A stretch of DNA of 64,000 bases from Cellvibrio sp. UBA7671 (GTDB taxonomy: Bacteria > Pseudomonadota > Gammaproteobacteria > Pseudomonadales > Cellvibrionaceae). The notes beneath the pieces were generated by a model that was given only the letters and a program-made list of their open reading frames with translations, was not told where the DNA came from and did not search any database. Position numbers and translations under genes: made by a program. The stretch spans positions 186,001-250,000 of the forward strand of contig DLHJ01000003.1 of the NCBI GenBank assembly GCA_002483145.1, read 5' to 3'. Position 1 is the first letter of the stretch; every line of letters starts with the position of its first letter. Below are positions 35,798 to 44,670 of this stretch, in pieces.

Positions 35798-36589
35798 ATG
35801 AACAAGCGTTTTTTACAGCGAGGATTAGTCCCCGCCATCGGCATTATCAGCACTGTATTTGTTTGCTCGGCAACCTGTGTAGCTGCCACAGAAAAAAAAG
35901 AACCTTGGCAACTCGCCGAGGAGACCGAGGTATGGGAACCTGTTCCCGCTGTTATCAGTGTACCGTCATCGGGCATCCCCTCTGACGCGACTGTCTTGTT
36001 TGATGGTAAAAACCTGAACCAATGGCAAGGCGCTGAAGGTGGCGAAGCCAAATGGAAAGTGGCCGATGGCACCCTGACCGTTGTCCCTAAAACGGGCGAC
36101 ATTAAAACCAAAGAATCTTTTTGCGATGTGCAATTGCACGTTGAATGGAAAACCCCAACGCTGATTACCGATGAAAAGGGTAAATTGCTAGAGAGCCAGG
36201 GGCGCAATAACAGCGGCGTATTTTTGCAAGAGCGCTACGAAGTGCAGATGCTGGATTCCTACAACAACAAAACCTATCCCAATGGCCAGGCAGGTTCGAT
36301 TTACAAACAATCGATTCCGTTGGTGAATGCGTCGCGCGCGCCGGGCGAATGGCAAACCTACGATATTATTTTTACTGCCCCCAAATTTGATAGCGCACAA
36401 AAACTTACATCACCCGGTTATGTGACTGTGCTGCACAACGGTGTGTTGGTACAAAACCATTTCGAAATCCAGGGCGCCACCGAATGGATTGGCAAACCTG
36501 TCTATAAAGCCCACGGCTGCGCCCCTATTCGTTTGCAAGATCACGGCAATGCGATGAACTTCCGCAACATCTGGGTGCGCAAACTCTAA
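35798..36589 (+). CDS. Exported DUF1080 (3-keto-disaccharide hydrolase-type) protein
   Basis: The 263-residue protein has a signal peptide (cleavage near CVAA) and a LamG/jelly-roll DUF1080 fold: VLFDGKNLNQWQG, WKVADGTLTVVPKTGDIKTKE, NNSGVFLQERYEVQMLDS, a catalytic-type region APGEWQTYDIIFTAPKFD, and GCAPIRLQDHGNAMNFRNIWVR at the end. Members of this family hydrolyse 3-keto-glucosides; others have no known activity. The gene immediately downstream encodes a larger protein with a DUF1080-like N-terminus and a cytochrome c, which suggests an oxidative sugar pathway. Confidence 0.88.
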   Translation: MNKRFLQRGLVPAIGIISTVFVCSATCVAATEKKEPWQLAEETEVWEPVPAVISVPSSGIPSDATVLFDGKNLNQWQGAEGGEAKWKVADGTLTVVPKTGDIKTKESFCDVQLHVEWKTPTLITDEKGKLLESQGRNNSGVFLQERYEVQMLDSYNNKTYPNGQAGSIYKQSIPLVNASRAPGEWQTYDIIFTAPKFDSAQKLTSPGYVTVLHNGVLVQNHFEIQGATEWIGKPVYKAHGCAPIRLQDHGNAMNFRNIWVRKL

Positions 36590-36641
36590 TTTCCCGCTCT
36601 ATCCGCTGACAGTTACTTATTGCTCTAACTGTCGTCTGTTT

Positions 36642-36673
36642 GCGCCGCAGTGAATTCACTGCGGCGCTTTTTT
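36642..36673 (+). terminator. Terminator after the DUF1080 gene
   Basis: A perfect 26-base palindrome (GCGCCGCAGTGAA and complement) is followed by six T. It separates the DUF1080 gene from the cytochrome fusion gene, so the two are probably transcribed separately or with attenuation. Confidence 0.85.
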
Positions 36674-36695
36674 AATTAGATCACAGGTATAGATT

Positions 36696-39600
36696 ATGTC
36701 TCTCCTGAAAAAAATATTGCTCGGGTCCTTTGTGATTTTCAGCACACAGGTTTACGCACAAAACCCCGCAGATTATTTCAAAGCTAACAGTAACTGGATC
36801 AATGCCAGCAAAGTCAGCGCAGTCGGAAATAAATTGCAAGTAACACCAGCCAAAGATGGCAATATTCTTGTGCTTAATGCCAAAGGCAGCAGCGAACACT
36901 TGAATGCGAATGAACATATCGGCGACTCAGTATTAGAAACAGAATTTCTGGTACCCGAAGGCAGTGACGCAAAACTCTATGTGCAAGGTCGTTACGCAAT
37001 AGACCTCAAAAATGTCAACAATGAATGGCAACGCCTTTACGTTACATTTCGCGCGCCGCGCTATAACGAAGCCAGTGCGAAGGTCGATGCGGCATTAATT
37101 ATGGAAGTGCGTGTCAACGGTGAAACTGTGTTGGTAAATGATATCCGCACAGGCATGAGCGAAAACGCCAACATCGGATGGGAGAATCCTGCTGGCCAAA
37201 CCAGCTTTCTGGTGAAAAAAGGCCAGCTCGCATTGCGCAATTTCTCCATTGCGCCTGCAGATTTTTCATTGATCACCATGCCGAAAAAATCCGGTGAGGT
37301 GACCAACGAAAAAGAGCTGGTCGATTTTGTTGCGCTCGGAAAAGAAACCTTCGAATCAGTTGGTTGTAACGCTTGTCACTCAGTGATAAAAAACGATTCC
37401 GGTGTAAGTACCGGCCCCAACCTCTACGGTTTGTTTAAACGCGAACCGCGCGACCGCGAAATTGTGGAAGGTGGTGAAGGCCATAGATTTACGATAAAAG
37501 CAGATCGCCAATATCTGCATCGCAGTATTCGCGCCGCTACCGATCAGTTAGCCGTTGCTGAAAGCGGTGCAAAAAAAGGCGAAGCCTTTATGCCAATCAT
37601 GCCCGCATTTTCAGCACAGGTTTTAAGTGATTTACAAATCAGTGCAATCGGTGATTACCTCGCCACACTCAATGACCTACGCGACCAAGGCCCAATCATT
37701 AAATTGCTCGCGCAATCGGGCGCAGAAGAATACGACCCGCTTGCTGATCGCTTGCAATTGTTGGTCGATGATGAAGTGCGCATCCAACGCGGCCCGCTAG
37801 TTGGTGTTTCCGGCCGTGCAATTCACGTGGGCTCCCCATGGGGCGTTAACTATTCATTTGATCCGCGCCTGCTTGCCATTACCAAAATTTGGCAAGGCGG
37901 CTTTTTGGATATGACCGGCGAATTTACCAATCGCGGCGGCAAAGGGTTGAAGATGGGTTTTGAGAGCCGCGAAATTAATTTTGGCGGTCAGGAGTTTTTA
38001 TTCGCACCATTAAATGCGCAAGGCAAGATAATCGACTTCTCGTTTAAAGAGGCAAAATTCGGCGATGTAGAAACTATCAAGGCATCGCTCAATAGCAAAG
38101 AAGATCACCTGGCCCGCGTCGCGTCTATGGATGCGCAATTTTTAGGTTTTACGCGCAACTCCAAACAAAAAAATGAGCTGCCAACCTTTAATTATCGCGT
38201 CGGCAAAAACACCCTGAAAGTCCAAACGGCAATTGCCGCCAATGGCGATGTAAAAATCACCTTGAATGGCGATATAAAAACGGCGCAGCAATTTTTACTC
38301 AACACGCAACTCCTGCAAAACGTAGCAGTGAGTAAAGGTGAAATCAGCAACGGCCAATGGACTTTACCTGCGGGCAGCAACTCCGCGACGCTCACTGCAA
38401 AAATGCAAGTTGCGGCCAACGTCTGGCATGCAAAAAAATCAGCATTTGATTACCGCAAACAACCTATCAGAATTACCGAAGCCAAAGCGGATTTGCCTGC
38501 AGGCTATAGCATCGAAAGTTATTATCCGCCCAAAGATAATTTTGGTCGCGAGCAATTATTTGAAGCACTGGGTTTATCGCTAACGCAAGACAACACGACG
38601 GTCATTGCTACACGCACTGCGGGAATCTGGCGCATGGTGAAAGGCCAATGGCATTTATTCGCCGAAGGTACTTTTGACAGCCTTGGTGTATTAGTCGAAG
38701 ACAAAAAAGGCCTCACGGTTATCGCAGGACAAAAAGCGGAACTCACGCGCATCAGCGACACCAACGGTGACGGTATTGCTGACAGTTACGAAACCTTATT
38801 CGATGCCCACTCCTATCACGGCAATTACCACTCTTATATGCACGGCCCTGTGCGCGGTGGCGATGGTGCTTACTACATCAGCATCAACCTCGCCGATGGT
38901 GGCGACGGCTCCACGTATAAAGCCGGTGGTAAATACATGGGGTCTCAAGGTGGTTTATCTGGCTGGAATATTCGCGTTGAACCCAACGGAAAATTCGCAC
39001 TCTGGGCGAATGGTTTGCGCAGCCCTGCCGGTTTGGGAACTGGCCCTGATAATCGTCTCTGGTATTCCGATAATCAGGGAGAATATATGGGCACCTCGAA
39101 AATTTTTGTGATTGAAAAAGATAAATTTTACGGTCACCCATCAGGCCTTGTTGATTTGCCAGGCATGACACCTGACTCGCCCGACATTGCCTGGGATAAA
39201 GTCCAAAACAAACGCACCAATGCAGTTATTTTGTTGCCGCACAACCGTGTTGCCAACTCACCGGGCAATCCTGCGTGGGACACCACCAAAGGAAAATTCG
39301 GCGCGTTTGCCGGGCAAATGTTAATGGGCGACCAAACCCAGTCGAATTTGTTGCGCATCGCGTTTCAAACAGTTGATGGAGTTGAGCAAGGTAGTGTGAT
39401 GCCGTTTATCGATGGTTTGGAATCCGGCGTTATGCGCCCGCTCTTTTTGAAAGACGGCAGTTTACTGCTCGGCCAAACTGGCCGTGGCTGGCAGGCAAAA
39501 GGCGGCCACGTTGCGAGTCTGCAGCGTATTGTGTGGGATGGAAAAACCATTGCTCCAGCAATTACCCAAATGCTTGCAACACCAAGCGGTTTTGCCATAG

Positions 39601-39929
39601 AACTAACGCAAGCGGTTGCAGCCAACATCGACGCTGAACAGTTGAAATCCTTGCTGACAGTTGAATCCTGGGTCTATCGCGATGCACCGGATTACGGTTC
39701 AGATGAATTAGGTTTGCAGCAAGATGCCATCAAGTCAGTTGCCCTGAGCGAGGACCGCAAAACTATTCGAATTGATCTGGCATCACTGGCGCAAGCAAAA
39801 ATTCACCCGCAACAAACCGCGCGGGTTTATCATGCCCAGCTGAAAACCAAAACGCTGTTCACTGGCAACGCACCGGAAAAAATGGATGCGTATTACACCT
39901 TATATAAGTTTCCTGCTACAAAAAATTAA
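36696..39929 (+). CDS. Large exported c-type cytochrome/propeller fusion protein
   Basis: A 1077-residue protein with a signal peptide (TQVYA-Q). Residues about 25-200 resemble a DUF1080-type jelly roll. A cytochrome c domain follows, with heme motif C224-NA-C227-H228 and a likely Met ligand in FMPIMPAFS. Residues about 350-600 are unassigned. The C-terminal half (about 610-990) resembles the propeller of membrane-bound sugar dehydrogenase-like proteins (PVC-type heme-binding family), with calcium-like repeats ISDTNGDGIADSYETLFD and GLRSPAGLGTGPDNRLWYSDNQGEY. I infer periplasmic oxidation or processing of a sugar with electrons passed to heme c. The substrate is unknown. Confidence 0.82.
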   Translation: MSLLKKILLGSFVIFSTQVYAQNPADYFKANSNWINASKVSAVGNKLQVTPAKDGNILVLNAKGSSEHLNANEHIGDSVLETEFLVPEGSDAKLYVQGRYAIDLKNVNNEWQRLYVTFRAPRYNEASAKVDAALIMEVRVNGETVLVNDIRTGMSENANIGWENPAGQTSFLVKKGQLALRNFSIAPADFSLITMPKKSGEVTNEKELVDFVALGKETFESVGCNACHSVIKNDSGVSTGPNLYGLFKREPRDREIVEGGEGHRFTIKADRQYLHRSIRAATDQLAVAESGAKKGEAFMPIMPAFSAQVLSDLQISAIGDYLATLNDLRDQGPIIKLLAQSGAEEYDPLADRLQLLVDDEVRIQRGPLVGVSGRAIHVGSPWGVNYSFDPRLLAITKIWQGGFLDMTGEFTNRGGKGLKMGFESREINFGGQEFLFAPLNAQGKIIDFSFKEAKFGDVETIKASLNSKEDHLARVASMDAQFLGFTRNSKQKNELPTFNYRVGKNTLKVQTAIAANGDVKITLNGDIKTAQQFLLNTQLLQNVAVSKGEISNGQWTLPAGSNSATLTAKMQVAANVWHAKKSAFDYRKQPIRITEAKADLPAGYSIESYYPPKDNFGREQLFEALGLSLTQDNTTVIATRTAGIWRMVKGQWHLFAEGTFDSLGVLVEDKKGLTVIAGQKAELTRISDTNGDGIADSYETLFDAHSYHGNYHSYMHGPVRGGDGAYYISINLADGGDGSTYKAGGKYMGSQGGLSGWNIRVEPNGKFALWANGLRSPAGLGTGPDNRLWYSDNQGEYMGTSKIFVIEKDKFYGHPSGLVDLPGMTPDSPDIAWDKVQNKRTNAVILLPHNRVANSPGNPAWDTTKGKFGAFAGQMLMGDQTQSNLLRIAFQTVDGVEQGSVMPFIDGLESGVMRPLFLKDGSLLLGQTGRGWQAKGGHVASLQRIVWDGKTIAPAITQMLATPSGFAIELTQAVAANIDAEQLKSLLTVESWVYRDAPDYGSDELGLQQDAIKSVALSEDRKTIRIDLASLAQAKIHPQQTARVYHAQLKTKTLFTGNAPEKMDAYYTLYKFPATKN

Positions 39930-39958
39930 TCAGATAAATTACCCAAGAGCGATGAAAA

Positions 39959-40060
39959 TGGATTCCGGCATTTGCTTTGAGACCGTGCGCAGCATGGATG
40001 CTGTGCCCGAGCCTACAGGGATGTATTCACGGCGAGTCTCAGAGTGAATGACGGAGTCCA
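39959..40060. repeat. Interspersed inverted-repeat element, copy 2
   Basis: The core 39979-40040 is the reverse complement of the core at 5561-5618: on the minus strand it begins CGCCGTGAATACATCC and ends CACGGTCTC. The inner hairpin reads CAGCAT-CC-ATGCTG here against CGACAT-CC-ATGTCG in copy 1, so paired bases changed together. Outer arms (TGGATTCCG and CGGAGTCCA) differ from those of copy 1. Confidence 0.8.
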
Positions 40061-40112
40061 TTTGTCTCCCAGCTAAATACCAAATTACCAAACACAGAAA
40101 TTAAGGCTTTAA

Positions 40113-41975
40113 ATGAAAAATTTCCGTTCATCTCCATTATTCCTTGCATTAATCGCTTTACCCGCTTTCTCCGCCACCGAAGAACTTATCGTCACCGGCA
40201 GCTATAGCCCGGTGACTAATGAACAATTATCCTCTTCTGTTTCGGTTCTTAATAAAGAAGATTTGCTGCAACTCAGCAACCACAGCTTGATTGATGCATT
40301 GCGCCAAGTGCCCAGCCTCTGGGTGGAAGAACAAGGTGGCCCCGGCGGTATTACTTCAATCGCATTGCGCGGCGCTGAAGCAAACCACACATTAGTATTG
40401 CTCGACGGAGTGCAACTCAATGATCCCACCAATACCCGCGGTGGCGCATTTGATTTAAACGGAATTAATATTGAATCTATCGAGCGCATTGAAATTATTC
40501 GCGGCGCACAATCAGCGGTATACGGTTCAGATGCCCTCGCTGGTTTGATTCATATCATCACCCAAACACCTGGGAAAAAATCCACCACATTAAATGCCAG
40601 CCTTGGCAGCGATGATTACAGCAGCGTCGGTGTATCCACCAGCGGCAGCATCAACAAACTCGGTTACGCATTCAGTTTGCAGGGCAAAGATGCAGGCGAA
40701 CCCGTTGAAGGCAGTACCGCAAAAAATACCGAATTTACCAGCCGTTTAAATTGGCAAAAGGATATCCACGCACTGAATTTCAGCTACCGTTATTTTGACG
40801 GTGAACGCACCAGCTTCCCTGAACAAAGTGGTGGACCGGAGTTTGCTGTTGGGCGCGATTTGGATGTCAGCGAATATAAAGACCAAAGCGCTGCATTAAA
40901 TTGGGTAGCGCAAGTTAACAACATCTGGCAAAGCAAGGTGAGCGCCAGCTGGTACCAACGCGATGAAGACCTTACCTCCCCCGGCATAATCCCTTTCGAT
41001 GCAGTTCCGCCCAATGGTTCTGTAATTGACTTTAATCGCACCCAATTTAGTTGGGTCAACACCCTCGGCGACCAACAAAAAATCTGGGCAAACCTTGGTG
41101 TAGAAACCAAGCAAGAAGATGGCACCAGTGAAGGATATTTATATTCACCCGATGTATATCCCATTAATTTTGCACTGGACCGCCAGATCGATAGCGCCTT
41201 TATCAATCTAAACACCTATGCAACTGAAGCCTGGTTAGTTCAAGCCAGTATTCGCCGCGATGATACTGACGGTTTTGATGCAAATGATAGTGGCCAAATC
41301 GGTACCAAATTTACGCTAAACGATAATTGGACGTTATTTGCTAATTGGGGTGAAGGCTTTAAATTGCCGAGCTTTTTTGCACTCGGCCATCCGCTGGTTG
41401 GCAATCTTGATTTGCAACCTGAAACAGTAACGACGCGCGACGCCGGTTTTGAATTTAATCAAAATACATTCAGCGCACGCGTCAGTTATTTTGACCATCA
41501 CTATCGCAACTTAATTGATTTTGATTCCGAAACGTTTAAAAACGTTAACCGTTCACGTGTAGAAACCAGCGGTGTGGAAGCTGAATTTAATTGGCAAGTA
41601 CAACAAGACCTCAGCTTACGCGCACATGCGAGCTACACCGATATCGATATGATTTCTTCTGACAATCATTTGCTCGGCCGCCCACAAGTAACTTACGGCA
41701 CATCCGTTAACTATCAATTAAATGATGCATGGAGGTTCGACGCGCAGTATATGCGCGTAGATGAGCGCTTCGCCGTGAGCCGTTACACCGGTACCGATAT
41801 TGAACAAACTCTGGCTGCTTACAACCGTTTTGATGCAAGCATACACTGGCAACTCAATGCGCAAACCCGGCTGGGTTTAACGTTGGAAAACCTTGCAGAT
41901 GAAGACTACTACACCGACATAGGTTTTCCCGCATCAGGGCAGCTCGCCAAATTGAACCTGCGCCTAAACTTTTAG
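40113..41975 (+). CDS. TonB-dependent receptor, BtuB-like
   Basis: The 620-residue outer-membrane receptor has a signal peptide (PAFSA) and a TonB box EELIVTGSY immediately after it. The plug domain (RQVPSLWVEEQGGPGGITSIALRGAEANHTLVLLDGVQLND, RIEIIRGAQSAVYGSDALAGLIHIIT) and a 22-strand barrel ending in LRLNF follow. The compact size resembles BtuB-type receptors for cobalamin or small chelates. No cobalamin riboswitch was recognised in the 183 bases upstream, which instead hold the interspersed repeat. The ligand is therefore uncertain. Position next to the sugar-oxidising fusion gene is compatible with a saccharide ligand. Confidence 0.9.
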   Translation: MKNFRSSPLFLALIALPAFSATEELIVTGSYSPVTNEQLSSSVSVLNKEDLLQLSNHSLIDALRQVPSLWVEEQGGPGGITSIALRGAEANHTLVLLDGVQLNDPTNTRGGAFDLNGINIESIERIEIIRGAQSAVYGSDALAGLIHIITQTPGKKSTTLNASLGSDDYSSVGVSTSGSINKLGYAFSLQGKDAGEPVEGSTAKNTEFTSRLNWQKDIHALNFSYRYFDGERTSFPEQSGGPEFAVGRDLDVSEYKDQSAALNWVAQVNNIWQSKVSASWYQRDEDLTSPGIIPFDAVPPNGSVIDFNRTQFSWVNTLGDQQKIWANLGVETKQEDGTSEGYLYSPDVYPINFALDRQIDSAFINLNTYATEAWLVQASIRRDDTDGFDANDSGQIGTKFTLNDNWTLFANWGEGFKLPSFFALGHPLVGNLDLQPETVTTRDAGFEFNQNTFSARVSYFDHHYRNLIDFDSETFKNVNRSRVETSGVEAEFNWQVQQDLSLRAHASYTDIDMISSDNHLLGRPQVTYGTSVNYQLNDAWRFDAQYMRVDERFAVSRYTGTDIEQTLAAYNRFDASIHWQLNAQTRLGLTLENLADEDYYTDIGFPASGQLAKLNLRLNF

Positions 41976-41998
41976 GTTTTAAGCCACATAAACAAAAA

Positions 41999-42021
41999 CG
42001 CCCAAGTACTGTTCTTGGGCG
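41999..42021 (+). terminator. Terminator after the BtuB-like receptor gene
   Basis: The stem CGCCCAAG/CTTGGGCG with a 7-base loop lies 23 bases after the stop codon. The downstream T-run is short (CTTTC). Confidence 0.65.
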
Positions 42022-42320
42022 CTTTCATCTGTAGGTTGTACACGCCTCGCAAGATGAGCTTAAGAGCAAGCATCCCCTTCGGTCATGTCAGGTAGACAGA
42101 CCCCCTTCGCTTCAGATCAGCGCTATCCAAAACACCTCATCCCGCCGCTCAAATTTCAGTCGAAAAAATTTACATCGCCCCTTAAACATCCTCCTCAACA
42201 ATATACTAACCATTTGTTTTTAATAGTAAAAAATCACATGGCACACATTATGCTGCCAGCACCGTGGCTTAGGCTATTTTTAACTCACTCATTTTGGCTA
42301 AAGTAAAAAGGACGACTAAC
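42022..42320. other. Upstream region of the PEP-CTERM gene
   Basis: This is a 299-base gap. A 73-codon open frame (42085-42306) lacks a ribosome-binding site and protein features and is judged spurious. The sequence is AT-rich near 42190-42250 and must hold the promoter of the PEP-CTERM gene; I see no clear operator. Confidence 0.5.
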
Positions 42321-42926
42321 ATGAAACTTATCAAGATCGCAGCTGCGGCGCTCATTACATTGAGCTCATTCGCAGCACAAGCAGGACTGATGTACATTGA
42401 TGGGGGCGCCAACTTACCGGTACCCACAAACAATTACTTCAAAAACGTGCTCAACCCACAGACCTACAATATCGGCGGCAACCTCAAAGCCAACCAAACA
42501 GAATCCCTGTTTTTAAGCTTTGAATTCCTGGGTAAAGAAGCTGGCTGGACCAACACTTTCACCTCTGAAGGCAATACCATCACCACCAGTGGCGGCTCCT
42601 TCTCATACAGCAAGGCTTACACCCTGGGTGAATTGATCCAATTCACCTTCAAAACTGGTGGTGCCGTTGTCCCTAACACTGTAGCTAACGGCAACAACAA
42701 TGACGGTGAAGAGCTTGTATCATTTGCTATTGCATTGGACACTGAGTTTGACGGCGTTATGTATGATGCCATCCTGTTCTTTGATGACACAGGCGGCTAC
42801 AAAGATGACGACAACCACGACGACTTGGTAATCGGCATCAAGGCAAGTGTCCCAGAATCATCAACTTTTGTATTGATGTTGATGGGCTTGGCGGGCTTGT
42901 TTGCGGCGCGTCGATTGAAGGCTTAG
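42321..42926 (+). CDS. PEP-CTERM sorting-signal protein
   Basis: A 201-residue secreted protein with a signal peptide (FAAQA-G) and a C-terminal PEP-CTERM tripartite signal: VPESSTF, a hydrophobic helix (VLMLMGLAGLFAA) and a basic tail RRLKA. The mature domain has acidic, calcium-loop-like Asp clusters (DDTGGYKDDDNHDD) that recall other PEP-CTERM surface proteins. Exosortase-bearing bacteria cleave this signal for transfer to the cell surface or exopolysaccharide. No exosortase or EPS gene lies in the window. ATG 42321 follows AAAAAGGACGACTAAC. Confidence 0.9.
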   Translation: MKLIKIAAAALITLSSFAAQAGLMYIDGGANLPVPTNNYFKNVLNPQTYNIGGNLKANQTESLFLSFEFLGKEAGWTNTFTSEGNTITTSGGSFSYSKAYTLGELIQFTFKTGGAVVPNTVANGNNNDGEELVSFAIALDTEFDGVMYDAILFFDDTGGYKDDDNHDDLVIGIKASVPESSTFVLMLMGLAGLFAARRLKA

Positions 42927-42945
42927 TTAATTTGAGCCGAAATAA

Positions 42946-42970
42946 AAAACCCGACTTCACGTCGGGTTTT
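42946..42970 (+). terminator. Terminator after the PEP-CTERM gene
   Basis: The stem AAAACCCGAC/GTCGGGTTTT with a 5-base loop and flanking A and T runs can work on both strands. It lies between the PEP-CTERM gene and the end of the halogenase-family operon (stop at 43117). Confidence 0.9.
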
Positions 42971-43116
42971 TTAAACGTTATTGATATTGGATAAATAATT
43001 ATACTTAGCAAGTGCTGCAAGAAAACTAAAATCTAGCTAAGTCTTAAACTGCTAGATACTTATGACTATCAGCTTAAATTTAAATTAGTGCATACACTCA
43101 TGCCCGATCACTCAAT

Positions 43117-44625
43117 CTATTTTTCTGCTTTACAGTTCTCCGCAATGTATTGTGCATGGGTCGGCATGTAATCTACCGATTTATCGATGACTCGCTTGAC
43201 ACTTGCGAGCCGCTGGGAAATCTCTTCTGTTGTCATTCTATCCACTAACGGGTGATACGAACGAGGACGAATACCTTGTCCATGCATCACCTCAAACCAA
43301 CTAAGATCATTAAACATTTCATTATTGTTGCGATAAATGCGTCCATTTTTTTTAAATTGCTCAATCTTCTGAGTAAGTGATTCGGGCACATCCATTGTCC
43401 GGCAATAATTCCAAAAATCTGAGTCATTGCGTTCGGTCGCATGATAATGAAGTATCAGGAAATCGCGAATTTTTTCAAATTCGAAATCAGCCTGACGATT
43501 GAATTCGTCGATATCCTCTTGATCAAAATTTCTATTCGGAAAAAAGCTCATAAAGCGCGCGATAGCCGACTGAACTAAATGGATACTAGTAGATTCCAAT
43601 GGCTCCATAAATCCGCTCGCCAAACCGATAGCTAGACAATTTTTATTCCAGAATTTTTTGCGTTTACCCGTTAAAAATTTCAATAGCCTGGGCTCTGCCA
43701 AAGGTTTGCCATCCAGGTTGTTCAGCAATACTGATCTAGCTTCATCTTCACTCATAAAATTATTTGAAAATACATGTCCATTACCAATGCGGTGCTGCAA
43801 CGGAATACGCCACTGCCAGCCGGCGGCATGCGCAGTTGAGCGGGTGTATGGAAGGGGGTCTCCGGCACTCTCACAGGGGACCGCCCATGCGCGATTACAA
43901 GGCAACCAATGACTCCAGTCCTCATAGCCAGTTTTTAAAGCCTGCTCAATCAATAGTCCACGAAAGCCCGAGCAATCAATATAAAAATCTGCTTCATAGT
44001 TTTCGCCAGACTCCAACTGTAGGGATTTTATAGAACCGGTGTCCGAGTTTAGAATGACATCGACGACCTTACCTTCAGAGCGAATTACACCGCGCTGCTC
44101 AGAGTACTCACGCAGAAAGCGTGCATACAAACCTGCGTCAAAATGGAATGCATAAGCAATGTTGGATAAGGGCGAATTGCCTGCATCAAATGGTCGCATG
44201 AATTTACCCTGCTCACTTGCAGCACCACTGATGGTGTAACTCCCAAGTTCCTGTGCATTTCCCTCCTGCGCCATTTTCAGCCAGTAGTGATAGAATTGAA
44301 TTGACTCCATATCCTTACCCAAATCACCAAAGGCATGAATATATCTATCTCCTTTGCGCCCCCAGTTTACAAATTGAATGCCCAACTTAAATGTACCTTG
44401 AGTTTTGCGGACAAATTCATTTTCATCCAAATCCAATAGCTTATTAAACAATTGTATCTGCGGAATTGTTGCCTCACCCACACCCACTGTCCCTATCTCT
44501 TCAGACTCGATAAGTCTTATCTGACAATAGCCAGGCTTAATCAATTTAGCTAGGGCGGCGGCAGTCATCCAACCCGAGGTTCCACCACCAACAATAGCTA
44601 TGCGTCTAATATTATTATCTTGCAT
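43117..44625 (-). CDS. Flavin-dependent halogenase (tryptophan halogenase family), intact, third
   Basis: The 502-residue protein has all landmarks of flavin-dependent halogenases: FAD motif GGGTSGW (13-19), GVGEATIP (49-56), the catalytic Lys80 in GTFKLGIQF, the signature W270-Q-W272-R-I-P and the catalytic E344-S345-T346 in FMEPLESTS. The substrate is not predictable; tryptophan is not implied. Reduced FAD from an unlinked reductase is needed, as no reductase gene is nearby. ATG 44625 follows AGGTGG by 5 bases and is preferred over a GTG nine bases upstream. It is the last gene of the five-gene run, 45 bases after the degenerate paralogue. Confidence 0.93.
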   Translation of the reverse strand: MQDNNIRRIAIVGGGTSGWMTAAALAKLIKPGYCQIRLIESEEIGTVGVGEATIPQIQLFNKLLDLDENEFVRKTQGTFKLGIQFVNWGRKGDRYIHAFGDLGKDMESIQFYHYWLKMAQEGNAQELGSYTISGAASEQGKFMRPFDAGNSPLSNIAYAFHFDAGLYARFLREYSEQRGVIRSEGKVVDVILNSDTGSIKSLQLESGENYEADFYIDCSGFRGLLIEQALKTGYEDWSHWLPCNRAWAVPCESAGDPLPYTRSTAHAAGWQWRIPLQHRIGNGHVFSNNFMSEDEARSVLLNNLDGKPLAEPRLLKFLTGKRKKFWNKNCLAIGLASGFMEPLESTSIHLVQSAIARFMSFFPNRNFDQEDIDEFNRQADFEFEKIRDFLILHYHATERNDSDFWNYCRTMDVPESLTQKIEQFKKNGRIYRNNNEMFNDLSWFEVMHGQGIRPRSYHPLVDRMTTEEISQRLASVKRVIDKSVDYMPTHAQYIAENCKAEK

Positions 44626-44670
44626 AAAACCCACCTAATTGCGTTACAAACGTAACTCTGAAGAAAAAGA

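Noticed and set aside
42085-42306. 73-codon open frame before the PEP-CTERM gene
   Set aside because: No start site support, irregular composition, and it ends inside the PEP-CTERM upstream region.
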